Shown here: one piece after another, positions 28,210 to 42,600 of the stretch | Numbering within the stretch: position 1 is the stretch's first letter | Layout of the letters: every line of letters starts with the position of its first letter | Notes under the pieces: generated by a model | Seen by the model: the letters and a program-made list of their open reading frames with translations, nothing else | The model's database searches: none | What the model was told of the DNA's origin: nothing | Translations under genes and position numbers: made by a program | Origin: Glandiceps talaboti | Taxonomy: Eukaryota > Hemichordata > Enteropneusta > Spengelidae | Length of the DNA: 64,000 nt | Reading direction: 5' to 3' | NCBI RefSeq assembly: GCF_964340395.1 | Contig: NC_135552.1 | Coordinates: 19,281,681-19,345,680 of the forward strand

Positions 28210-31200
28210 TCACTTTATCCAATAGTTGTCGTCCATCACTGTTATTGTGGAATTTATTATAGCTCTGTCTATGAATTGAAATTGACAGTCATTATCCCAT
28301 AGACGGTTACCATGGTTTCCATCATCATTGCATGGTGCATTTTCCAGTTCAAAGACAGTCAGGGTATTATCTCCTGTTGTAAGTACACTGGCTGGTACAT
28401 AGAGAGTTAACTGTGGTCCAACTACTGGCCAGTAACGACCCAAATTAAAACCATTTATGTATGCCTGACCCTAGTGTAAAAGAAAGTGAAACAGATAAAA
28501 ATTCAGTTGTTGGAACACTATGTAACAATGATAACATTGTAGCACATTAAGTGACTTTTCAGAAATTAATAATGACCTTATGTGACCCCTACCTTTGTCC
28601 ATCCTATAGTGTTATAAGGAAAGGTGTCCTTTACTGTATCAACACTAAGTGTGTGACCTGATATGACCCCTACCTTTGTCCATCCTTTAGTGTTAAGAAA
28701 AGTGTCTTGTACTGTATCAACACTAAGTGTGTGACCTGATATGACCCCTACCTTTGTCCATCCTATAGTGTTATAAGGAAAGGTGTCCTTTACTGTATCA
28801 ACACTAAGTGTGTGACCTGATATGACCCTTACCTTTGTCCATCCTTTAGGGTTAAGAAAAATGTCCTGTACTGTATCAACACTAAGTGTGTGACCTGATA
28901 TGACCCTTACCTTTGTCCATCCTTTAGGGTTAAGAAAAGTGTCCTGTACTGTATCAACACTAAGTGTGTGACCTGATATGACCCTTACCTTTGTCCATCC
29001 TTTAGGGTTAAGAAAAGTGTCCTGTACTGTATCAACACTAAGTATGTGACCTGATATGACCCTTACCTTTGTCCATCCTTTAGGGTTAAGAAAAGTGTCC
29101 TGTACTGTATCAACACTAAGTGTGTGACCTGATATGACCCCTACCTTTGTCCATCCTTTAGGGTTAAGAAAAGTGTCCTGTACTGTATCAACACTAAGTG
29201 TGTGACCTGATATGACCCTTACCTTTGTCCATCCTTTAGTGTTAAGAAAAGTGTCTTGTACTGTATCAACACTAAGTGTGCCAGTATAAAATGAAGGTGT
29301 CTGTAAAGTTGCTGTTTTCTTGGATTTGTACTTCAAGTTGATTTTCTTGTTGATGATGTAACTAGGGTTAATGACAGCATCCAAGTCCAATGAATAAATA
29401 CTCCAGGATAGTAGTATAGCGCCCTCAATGGTGACATTACCAACAATTCCCTGAAAGGAACAGTTGTAAATTACTATAATAATACTTTCCATATTCTAAT
29501 GTAAATAGTTTATCAGAAAAATAATAGGTATATTAGTAATACAAAATGTACAGACATTTCATTTAGCAGTAATACAGACACCATAATGATGGTGGTATCG
29601 GCTCTACCATCAACTCACCTTGGTGTCATTCAATACCTGTGCACTAATACGGCCTTGATTTTCCACCAAGATATCTAAAACATCCCCTTCCTTAGCTGTG
29701 ATATTAAGTGAGGTTGTCACACTTGGATCATTATTGGTTTTCCTTGATATTATTCCAACTGGTTGCTGAGGGAGAAGATGAAATTATGAAAAAAATTGCA
29801 AGTGAAAAAAAAAGTCAAGATTTATATTGCTTGATAGAATTAAGATGTTGTGAAGTCTGAAAGTGTATACAGCTATTAAACATTCACAACAATTTTACAA
29901 ATCTAACAATCATTATAAGTAATACTTCCTTGCTATAATATAGCTGAACATTAATTAAACCAATTTAACTTTGAAATCTCTTCACTGGTTGATGAGTACA
30001 TATCCCCTTGGTTGATTGGGGTGGGGTGGGGTGGGGGTGCCCAGGGTGGTGATGGGTGGGGTGGGGGTTAACCTACCTGGTTGATGAGTACATATCCCCT
30101 ATCTCTAATACCAGGGACACTAAGTACAGAGTCACTGCTATTTGTTGGTAATGTAGTTCTGTACAACATAAAACCATAATTCTGAAAATAGACAAATATA
30201 TTGACAGCCAAAGATTTAACCTCTGAACCACAGGATATCCTGTCATAGTGTGGGTAATAGGAGATTACAAATAAAGTCACTGCAGGATAGGAAGTGTTGC
30301 CATCAATGCCAAGCAACATGTTTCCTTTCTGTCAGGTATAACAACAGCCAATACGGTAACGGACGCACAGATTTCACTTTTGAACTACTAAATTATCTAA
30401 TACAGAATGGATTTTATTAAAATCACAACTTAATAACTATACATCCCTCAAGACCCACTTTTATGCAGTGCCATCACTTTGTAGTTTATCTAGTTTTTAT
30501 AACAAATAACATATTGTTGAAGATTATCATATGGTTCACACTATGACATGATTTTGACAACATTTATAATAGCTAGGATTTTGTGTATTTCAAAAATTGA
30601 GTCAAGTCCTTGGTAACCATGACAATAATAATCTTCCAAATGATAACATGGAATTTATTAATTCAAGTAGAATCACTTGTGCTACAAAACACAAGGCCAG
30701 TAGTATTTTTCATTTCATGTATTGTCTGAAGATATACAACCCTACAAGGTTACTCTCTTCTCTTCAACAAAAATATGTCAAGTACCATTTCCATTACCTT
30801 CAAATGAGGTACATTTAATATGAAATAAAAATTATTATATATATTGAGGCATGTATCATATGATGTCATTTGATTGTATATGGTACATACCTGTTGCATA
30901 TCTTCCATAGTGATTGGGTAGGTTGCCTTGATTGGTCCATACGGTGCCATTGTGTCTAGTTCATCATAAAATGATGACATTTTAGACATTGTGATCTGAC
31001 CATAGGCTGATTTTGGTGTAGGTGGTGGTATAGGGTCTGGTGGTAGTTGTCTGTACTGTAAATGAAAGGAGATAAAATCATCACTTTATGTGGTGAGATT
31101 GGGTCTGGTGGTAGTTGTATGTACTGAAAATGAAAAGAGATAAAATCATCACTTTATGTGGTGAGATAGGGTCTGGTGGTAGTTGTCTGTACTGAAAATG

Positions 31201-34200
31201 AAAGGAGATAAAATCATCACTTTATGTGGTGAGATTGGGTCTGGTGGTAGTTGTATGTACTGAAAATGAAAAGAGATAAAATCATCACTTTATGTGGTGA
31301 GATAGGGTCTGGTGGTAGTTGTCTGTACTGAAAATGAAAGGAGATAAAATCATCACTTTATGTGGTGAGATTGGGTCTGGTGGTAGTTGTCTATACTGAA
31401 AATGAAAGGAGATAAAATCATCACTTTATGTGGTGGGCTAGGGTCTGGTGGTAGTTGTCTGTACTGAAAATGAAAAGAGATAAAATCATCACTTTATGAG
31501 GTGAGATAGGGTCTGGTGGTAGTTGTCTATACTGAAAATGAAAGGAGATAAAATCATCACTTTATGTGGTGAGATAGGGTCTGGTGGTAGTTGTCTGTAC
31601 TGAAAATGAAAGGAGATAAAATCATCACTTTATGTGGTGGTATAGGGTCTGGTGGTAGTTGTCTGTACTGAAAATGAAAGGAGATAAAATCATCACTTTA
31701 TGTGGTGGTATAGAGTCTGGTGGTAGTTGTCTGTACTGAAAATGAAAGGAGATAAAATCATCACTTTATGTGGAGGGATAGGGTCTGGTGGTAGTTGTCT
31801 GAACTGAAAATGAAAGGAGATAAAATCATCACTTTATGTGGTGGTATAGGGTCTGGTGGTATTTGTCTGTACTGAAAATGAAAGGAGACAAAATCATCAC
31901 TTTATGTGGTGAGATAGGGTCTGGTGGTAGTTGTCTGTACTGAAAATGAAAGGAGATAAAATCATCACTTTATGTGGTGGTATAGGGTCTGGTGGTAGTT
32001 GTCTGTACTGTAAATGAAAGGAGATAAAATCATCACTTTATGTGGTGGTATAGGGTCTGGTGGTAGTTGTCTGTACTGAAAATGAAAGGAGATAAAATCA
32101 TCACTTTATGTGGTGAGATAGGGTCTGGTAGTAGTTGTCTGTACTGAAAATGAAAGGAGATAAAATCATCACTTTATGTGGTGAGATTGGGTCTGGTGGT
32201 AGTTGTCTATACTGAAAATGAAAGGAGATAAAATCATCACTTTATGTGGTGAGATAGGGTCTGGTGGTAGTTGTCTGTACTGAAAATGGAATAACACTTC
32301 CATTGATTGACATTGCAAATACAAAGTTCATGATAGATTTAAAAAAAAAATAATAACATAAGAAATATTGTACTCTGTGCTGTATCGTTTAGTACACATG
32401 TTGTTATTAACACAACACAGTGTACTGTAAGTGTTCTACTTGTAGGGGATGTCAATGACTTCAAAAGTTCCTCACGATATGTACACTATTCTGTAATCTG
32501 ATGATTTTTCACTGTAACTTATATCCATACAAAGACATCATGAAGAGAGAGACCGTTCCACAGCACTGTACCTAATGCTGACACATTCAGTTAAATATTG
32601 TATAGCTTCATTAATATTTTAGACTGACCAAATAACCACACGTTAGGCTCTCTGCTGCATCAAAGCAGTTGTCATAGCAACCATATCCCTGTCATTTTTC
32701 ATGGTGGATTTTACAACTGTTAAAATTTTAATTATATTGTTCTCAAAATGAAATTTATGAAACTTTACAAGGTAAGTAGCCTGGAAATCCTGAGAATCAA
32801 GTGATTGATGGTATTCAATCTTTGATTTTTGTAATTTTGGCATAGAGTTAACGGTATGATTCATGATTTAATCACAAAAGCATTTTTTTTGACCAGGATT
32901 ATCTTTAATCTTAGGATTAATTTTGTGAACATGGGTGTAAAGACAGAAAACATGACTCTCTCAGGATACTAACTACTATTATTAATCAAACTGAGTAGCA
33001 TGATTGCAATATTAGTCCACTGCATTTTGTCTTGATCCTTGGATAAACTGAGGTGGTACATGTAATATTCAATACTATCACATGTATCATGACGATGTAC
33101 ATTTATAGGTATTACAGTAGCAGACTACTTATTCTGTCTAATCGCTATCTACTACTTCTGTAATCCCATCAATTTCTGACTCTAAATCTGATTATTTATC
33201 AGATTTACAAGACTTTTCAGTTTCTATTCCCTATTATCTACCCTATGTTCTGTGTATAGTTCACTTACAGATTGACTACAGCAAACCATACATGGACATG
33301 TTTCTATTACAACATCCAAACTTATTTCAAATTTGTTTTATTCAACTTTAGGCAGAATGTGTCTCTTTGACCAATTTGCTTGATATTCAGAAAAGCTTAA
33401 ATCACCCCAAACTTTGCAGTATGAAAGGTTGTTCCTGTTCGAAATAATAAAAAGAAATTTGGGGGGGGGGGGGGGGAATGATGAGGGTATCACCATCTCA
33501 TTTCAGTGAAATTGACAATCTTTTCTTTTCCCTTAGAGTTTAATAACATTATACTTTAGCAACCATATTAGATTCTAACATGGTCATTTTAACCGCTATT
33601 TTAAAAATTTGCATAATGTACCCCTGATTTTTGTTTTTACAAATAACTAATTGTAAATTTCTAAGTTGTAATGTACACTCACCTTACTAATTAATTGTCG
33701 TATTGTCATATATTTATCTGTTACGTCCCCAGCTTCACTCAAAGGTGCATCATAATCATAACTTGTTATCTGTGGTCTGTACTGGTTTTTTGTTTGGATG
33801 AAATCACCACCAGCCCAGAATCCAAATGATGAACCACCTTCAAACATGTACCTGTAACGCAAAACTCAATCATTATTCCATAGTCTTGTCATCTTTCAAA
33901 TGGACTTCTCTAAAAAACCAAGCTATGAAAATTGATAAGTCTGTCTTTAATAGTCAGCCAGCCTACTGTACACTGAAGCACGGCATTCTGGGAAATACAT
34001 AATGTTAGGGGCTTCAAACCTTTAAAAGCACACAGTGTTCATAATATTTGCTGCCATATCAAAACTATCGACATCATCACTTACATATTAACTGATGCAT
34101 TCATTGCCAACATTTCATCCAAAGATTTGACAATCAGTTGTGAGTTTACAGTATGGTGAACTTCCCCCCAGTGATCCAACCACCCTGTATAAAACTCTGT

Positions 34201-36546
34201 ATTCACCTAGCAGACAAAGAGACAAAATATTAATACGTAAATTTGGACACTTCTGAGACCATTATGGAGAAGTTGGGTCTACCATACAATTCAGTTACCA
34301 TAGCAATTGGTAAGTTTATTTTGCTGACTATTAATAGCACTATTTCGAAATGTTATGCCACCTGCTGTGCGCTCACATTAGGTAAGGCTGCAGCCACTTC
34401 TGTTTTGCAGTTGTAATTGATTATGTTCACAATAGCACTTGCAGCGGCATGCAGCACGTGATCTAGTGAAAGAACTTATAAGTTCCTGTCCTAAAAAAAA
34501 CGCATACCTTATCATATGTAGAGATATGTTAGTTGTATTCAGTGTTTCAAAAGGAAATAGTCTTGTGCAATATTGTGACGACGGTAATACGATTAATTCA
34601 GTCTTCTGAAAGTTCTTTCTGTGGATCACATGCCATGGCACACACTATTGTGAATGTGATCGATTATAACTCCAAAACAGAAGTTTCTGTGACCTACCAA
34701 GAGTGATTGAGCCACCACCAGCAAAACATTTCGAAATAACTCTGTTATCATATTGTCTTTGGAGAATATTTTACCACCTGTATGAGTGCACACGATAATT
34801 TGTTGTTCAATGGATGAGAGCTTTGTCTACAGATTAGTTGGGTAAGATAGATATAATACATCGGATGTAACAGCTTTCTCCACTCCAGCAGACTATACAC
34901 TCTTAATCTAGTATTATATTGGGACTATTTTTCTTGAAAAATTAATAAATGCAATAATTTTGTCTTTGAATTTGATGATAACTTACCAGTGGACCATTTG
35001 GTTGATATTTTCTAAGTAAATCAAATGCCTTCTGTACATTTTCATCTGAAAATGAGACGCAGATAAATCAAACATTTCTTACAATTTTCTTCTTAGGTTT
35101 TTACCTTTCTATGACCCAGATTCATAAATGGTTATATGATACTTGTTTGGCTTATAAAATAGTTATTTGAAACTGGGATAATTATAGGGTAAACTTAGAG
35201 TGTGATATAATCAGATGCTTTGTATGAAAATGCCTGTAGAAACTATGAAACAGTCAGTTTTGATAATCATACTGGCGTGGGTATACTTAGTATATTTGTA
35301 CTCATGCTTGCAGTGTTTTCTGCTGCACTTACTCTCACTACACTCGTGAAAGTACGACTGCAGAGAATGCTGTAAGCACTCGTGCAATTGATCTGAGTAC
35401 GCCACACTTGTAGTCACATGTCATGGAGTTATGTCATACTACTTGACCAATAGTATTACCGGTAAGAACTGATATTGTTCAACTAACTCACAGTCCAAAA
35501 GTAAAAAAAGGTTGTGCACAAATCTGTGTGTTTGGCCATTCTACAAAGTTATCAATCATGTCATGAACACCTTTTAATTATCAGATATATAATACAAAGT
35601 TACCATACAACGACAGAATAAACTTTTTTTCATTTTTCTCATTTACAATATCTGAAAACTAGAATCTAACAGAAAAACAAACAACAAAGCCATCAAACTT
35701 GGTTACTAATCTGACTGAAAATCGAAGCATGCTTACTTATTCCAAAGTCTACAGTAGTGAATAAATTCTGTATAGTTCCACATTTCATGTCACTATCACG
35801 ATCTCCATCCACGGTGAACAAGACAACATCGTTACCCACATGGTCAATCACTTTGTTTCTCAATTGTCGAAGATAATCATAATCACAGGCACCATAGCTA
35901 CCATATTCATTCTCCACCTGGGAATGTCAATAATATGCAAATTAGATGTAAGTTTTATAATACAATTAAATAATCATTTAATCACCACCCATAAGTACTG
36001 CCAGAGAAAAAAACAACTTATCGCCTACATGTTTGATAATGTGATATATTGATAGAGATATTGTTACTTACTTGGATAGATATAACAGGTCCACCATTAA
36101 TATAGAGATATGGTTTGATTACTTCAAGTAACACGTCCATCCACTTTAAAACTGGATTAAGATAATCTGGATCAGATGTTCTCATTCTGATATTGGGTTT
36201 GTTTCTTAGCAACCATGAAGGTAAACCACCCTTTGGGTAAGAGAATTCAATGATGTCAATTGCTCAGATTTGAATCTTTTCAATTAATATTTTGTCAAAG
36301 CCATGACACGGGAATAGTAGAGCATGCTAAGTCATTTAATGATTACATTATTAGACTACTTGGATAGTTTTTTTGTATCTCATAGAGTCTATTTCCTTTT
36401 CTGATTTCTGAATGCTTAGCATCTGACCAAAACATAGCGAGATCATCAGTGGCATACGGAAATGCATGGATGATAAAACAACATAGCAATGTAACAATAT
36501 TGATTATTCCACACACATACATGCACATGCAAACGCACACGCACAC

Positions 36547-36605
<59 letters not shown>

Positions 36606-39600
36606 CACATGTCTAGCAAGAACACATTTATACAACAAATGCAGGATTTATACCCTTGTCATTGTACACCATGACAACAATGTGTCTACATTGTTTGTAT
36701 ACTGAGGTATTTAAAATATATACCGGTAGTCTAACTATTCACAAACACCATTACTCTTCCCTTGTGATGTTAACAACGTATGTCTATGTCTACTGGTTGA
36801 ACAAGGAAAAATTTGGGTAAAAACACTCCAAATTATTATTATGTAATCATACCTAGAAACAACATAATGTGTAATTTAAAAAAAAAGAACTTATTTATGA
36901 GTTTATGTGGCAACTTGTTCAATAGTTAAAAATAGTCCAATGTAGCGCAACTGTATAGTTTATATGTCATAAATGTGTCAAACTTGTCCAATGGTTAATA
37001 AATTAACTTGAGGAAGAACACACAAAAAACTGTAGCTTAATATTGTACAATTCTGCAGAATTTGATCATAAAATAACACTCACCATATCCCATTCTGCAT
37101 CTATATATGGCCCAATCCTTGCAATGACTACCAGTCCTGTGTCATTAGCAGTTTGTAGAAATGATGGCAAGTTAGCTTCATCTTTAAAATTAAACTGTCC
37201 TGGCTTGGGTTCATGAATGTTCCAAGGTACATATCTATGGTATAAAAATACAAGACAGTTTATAAGTACTCTCCTGATGTAATGAAAATCACAACTCCAA
37301 ACAACTCACAATCTGTGAATTTAAAATGGTATCAAGATGGTCACAAGACCAATAAAGTATGCTCTCAAGAAATTACTTTTCATGTTATCCATATTATCAC
37401 CATTTTCTTGCCAAGGGTCAGTCTTGGGATGGGGGGGAGGGGGGGGGGGGAGGAAGTACAAATAATCAATATTATGTACACTGAATCAACAGTGTCATTA
37501 TATTTACATTAGTTTTATGTAATTTCTACATATTACATTATGTGTTGTTACTTTGTTGCTTTACTTCTATGGTTTATTTATATCTAATAAACATGGTCAT
37601 CGTGTTGTTACTTTGTTGCTTTACTTCTATGGTTTATTTATATCTAATAAACATGGTCATCGTGTTGTTACTTTGTTGCTTTACTTCTATGGTTTATTTA
37701 TATCTAATAAACATGGTCATCGTGTTGTTACTTTGTTGCTTTACTTCTATGGTTTATTTATATCTAATAAACATGGTCATCGTGTTGTTACTTTGTTGCT
37801 TTACTTCTATGGTTTATTTATATCTAATAAACATGGTCATCGTGTTGTTACTTTGTTGCTTTACTTCCATGATTTATTTATATCTAATAAACATGGTCAT
37901 CGTGTTGTTACTTTGTTGCTTTACTTCTATGGTTTATTCATATCTAATAAACATGGTCATCGTGTTGTTACTTTGTTGCTTTACTTCTATGGTTTATTTA
38001 TATCTAATAAACATGGTCATCGTGTTGTTACTTTGTTGCTTTACTTCTATGGTTTATTTACATCTAATAAACATGGTCATCGTGTTGTTACTTTGTTGCT
38101 TTACTTCCATGATTTATTTATATCTAATAAACATGGTCATCGTGTTGTTACTTTGTTGCTTTACTTCTATGGTTTATTTATATCTAATAAACATGGCCAC
38201 CGTGTTGTTACTTTGTTGCTTTACTTCCATGGTTTATTTATATCTAATAAACATGGTCACCGTGTTGTTACTTTGTTGCTTTACTTCTATGGTTTATTTA
38301 TATCTAATAAACATGGTCGTGTTGTTACTTTGTGTTGCTTTACAACATTGGAATTGAATTTCTCACCAAATGTGTTACTAGACTTTTACAATTTAACTCC
38401 ATGGCTACTTAAAATTTAAACTGAATTAACGTTCCAATGAATAACAATTCTGATGAAGACACCTCTGCTTACGATACATTGCTTTCCAAATGAGTGGAAA
38501 TGAAATTCACTCACAACAGTATGTGATTTTATCAGTGTAAAGTGATTTCCTTAAAAGTACAATTTAGTATAGTAACTGCTCGAACAGAATATCAATCAGC
38601 TCAGTATGCTTACTTCAACCACTCCCCCTCCCCCTCCCCTCCCTCATACTAAACTCTCTCCTCCTTACCCCTCAAGCAGTCAAACCAACTATCATAAAAA
38701 CAATTGAAACATCTCATCTTTCTTTGACATCACAAATTAGTTTGCTCCAATCACGAAAAATAAATAACTTGATGTACAGAAGATACATCATAGTAGTTTT
38801 ATCTATTTGTACTCACTCAGTCTGGTAATTGTATACTTAGATAATAGTCATAACTATGATGTAGATTTATCTGGTTGCCATAGTAACTACTGAACCAATG
38901 TGTATACTTTGACATTTACAGTGAACTGTACTTTGATATTTGAAGGTAAACAAGTCATAGCATTATCTTGTTGCCATGGTAATAGCATACTTTGTTATTT
39001 TCAACACTGACTACTGGTGATTTGTCTAGTTGCTTTGGTAACTGTAAAGTAATATTTACAGCCTTGACATTATTTGTGATTTATCTGGTTGCCATGGTAA
39101 TTACACTTTGTGCTATGTATAGCTTTATATGTGTACCTTTGTGTTTGTTGCTACCTTGTTTGATTGCCATGGACATTGTATACTTTGATATTGATAGTTC
39201 TGACCATCATATCGATATACTACATGCTTTGAAATGACGCGTGTTATTGCTCCTTATCTGTCTTCATTCAGAGTTTAAGAGAGGACATGGCCTTTTACTG
39301 ATAGTGACAAAATTGTTATGGTGCAAGTATTTTCTAGTTGAATGTTGAAGCAAAATATTGAGGAATAATAGTAACCACTGTAGCTGAACATAATGTAATT
39401 TGTGAACAACCAACTGGGGATGGAACTAAATATGATTTTGATGGTTTTGGCTCATACACAAAAGAACCAATCACAGAGACATATGCTTGCTGTCACGACC
39501 CAGGGGATGTAAATGACCACAAAATAAATCTTGCATTTTCTCTTTGAATGCTTACAACTTGGCTTATGTGTAATTAAAACAGTTACTTACAGCCACAAAA

Positions 39601-42600
39601 CAAATCCTGTATTTTCTGCTTAATGTGTACAACTTGGCTTGCATGATGATGTAATTCAAATATTTACTTCCGAACACAAAATAAATCAATTCTTGTATTT
39701 TTTGTTTAAATGTCTATAACTTGCCTTGTGTATAGTTTAAATATTTATGGAAGGCCACTAGATAAATCCTGTATTTTGTTTGAATGCTTACAATTTGGCT
39801 TGCATATAATTAAAACATTTACTTATGACCACACAATATTCCTGTATTTTCTGTCTGAATGCTTACAACATGCCTTGCATCAGTGTAGATAAAACATTTA
39901 CTTATGACCTGTATTTTCTGTCTGAATGCTTACAACTTGGCTTGTGCGCAGTTAAAACATTTACTTGTGACCTGTATTTTCTGTCTGAATGCTTACAACT
40001 TGGCTTGTGCGCAGTTAAAACATTTACTTGTGACCTGTATTTTCTGTCTGAATGCTTACAACTTGGCTTGCGCGCAGTTAAAATATTTACTTGTGACCTG
40101 TATTTTCTGTCTGAATGCTTACAACTTGGCTTGTTTGTAGTTAAAACATTTATATTCTATAACTGACGAAAACCTTAAACAGACATCGTGCGCTTAAATT
40201 TCGTTTTTATCCTTGACTCTATAAAGGGTTAAACAGTGAATGTTTGCACCTACAAATTACCAAAATGTCTTCTAACTCATTACCTTATGTGATTTCCTCA
40301 CGAACTAAATACAGACTAAAGGCTTGTTATTTTGCTTTACAGTAGAGTTCACATATCTAATTGAATTATGTCCTACATGGATTTGTTATAATACGCCTAC
40401 TTGGATCTAATCGTTGAACGCAGGAAGAGAACGGGTGTATGTAAATTAGTTTCATTTATCTATCGGATATAGTAACAGGTCAAAGAATACATACAGAGTT
40501 TTAGCAAATTCAATCAGTATAGTAGACAAGTATTGGATTTGGAAAGACAGATTATGCCTGGTTTCCATGGTAATATATCAACGGAAACACATTTGTCTAA
40601 AAATCACGTTTCAATACAGTGATCAGAGTTATTGTTCATAAAACTGGATAACTGGATAGGGAAGCCGATTTATGGAAAATCTCCTTAAGGTCTAATATAT
40701 CTGATAAATGTAGATGGTTTTTAAAATATACAATAGTCAGAGTTTGCAGTTGAAGATATAACATGATTCAATACTTGCTCAATAATCTCCAGAAGCATAG
40801 AAATTGTAATTTAGACTCATAAAAGGATATTACATGCTGTAATATGACACTTGCTTCAACTGTGTTTGAAAAGAAATGTTTCACTGCTGCTCTACATATA
40901 AAGCAATATAATTTAATGTGAAAAATGCCAACATAAATCTTCAGGTTATATTGAGTCATATTCAAAGAACTAATTCAAAATAATTTCTGAGTGACTGCAT
41001 TTTACTGAATAACGATTTATGACTGTAGGTCGATTCCATCACTCAGCACGCGAGTCTGTAGTTGCGAGTAGTAATTTAATAATAGATATACATTCAAATT
41101 CATTCTTTCACAAGACGTGTAAATCTTACTACTGTTTTTTCTACAATACAATGATATGGACCATTACCTATGCCATTAGTCAGAATACACCTAGTTAAGG
41201 GATGTAAAGCTAGCTAAGCATATGCGAGGCTTAAGTTATTAAAGGACTGTAGTCCAATCTAAATAAAATCTGGTGTACTGGTCGGCTGCTTCTTCAGTCT
41301 GAACTATATTCATTTTCACCTTGTATCGACATTTGTTTTATATGTTCACATTTGCATCTTGGTCTCTGCCCTGTAACCATGCAGTCAGGTCTAGTGGCAG
41401 TGATCATGACCTCTACATCTAATACAAAGTACCGTTGTAAACAAAACATGAAGATAACAGTGAATAAATAGCTGACCACTACATCAGGTAGGAGTTTTAA
41501 TAGTCATACATCATCGTAATTCATAGCCTCTTTTACAGCACCATACATAAATTCAAAGCTCTGGTTTTGTGAGAATGTATAGTCATACATCTATAGTGTG
41601 ATCATGAGGTATGTCTACTATAAAAAAAAACTGAATATGTGTTACATAAAATTACAAACTTAATGTCTTTTCCTAAACAGTGCAATTGTGCCATATTGGT
41701 TCATACCATAACAAAGTAATATACATTATAGTATACATGCAAACAAGATGTGTAAACTGTATGGCATTCTAACCAGCTGTGTACATTTCATACTTACATT
41801 TATATGGCATTCAAACCAGCTGTATACATTTCATACTTCCACTTGTACAGCATTCAAACCAGCTGTGTACATTACATACTTCCACTTGTACAGCATTCAA
41901 ACCAGCTGTGTACATTTCATACTTACATTTATATGGCATTCAAACCAGCTGCGTACATTTCATACTTCCACTTGTACAGCATTCAAACCAGCTGTGTACA
42001 TTACATACTTACATTTATATGGCATTCAAACCAGCTGTATACATTTCATACTTCCACTTGTACAGCATTCAAACCAGCTGTGTACATTACATACTTACAT
42101 TTATATGGCATTCAAACCAGCTGTGTACATTTCATACTTCCACTTGTACAGCATTCAAACCAGCTGTGTACATTTCATACTTACATTTGTATCATGGCAT
42201 TCAAACCAGCTGTGTACATTTCATACTTACATTTATATGGCATTCAAACCAGCTGTGTACATTTCATACTTACATTTGTATCATGGCATTCAAACCAGCT
42301 GTGTACATTTCATACTTACATTTATATGGCATTCAAACCAGCTGTGTACATTTCATACTTCCACTTGTACAGCATTCAAACCAGCTGTGTACATTACATA
42401 CTTACATTTATATGGCATTCAAACCAGCTGTGTACATTTCATACTTCCACTTGTACAGCATTCAAACCAGCTGTGTACATTACATACTTACATTTATATG
42501 GCATTCAAACCAGCTGTGTACATTTCATACTTCCACTTGTACAGCATTCAAACCAGTTGTGTACATTTCATACTTACATTTGTATCATGGCATTCAAACC

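Noticed and set aside
35250-35420. Inverted repeat with TGCTTGCAGTG-like words, resembling parts of 24080-24260 and 34430-34460
   Set aside because: Pairing is patchy and the resemblance rests on short GCACTTGCA words; not strong enough to call an element.
37542-38419. Two open frames of 271 and 288 codons
   Set aside because: Period of 60 bp keeps two frames open together; no unique domain and no start context.
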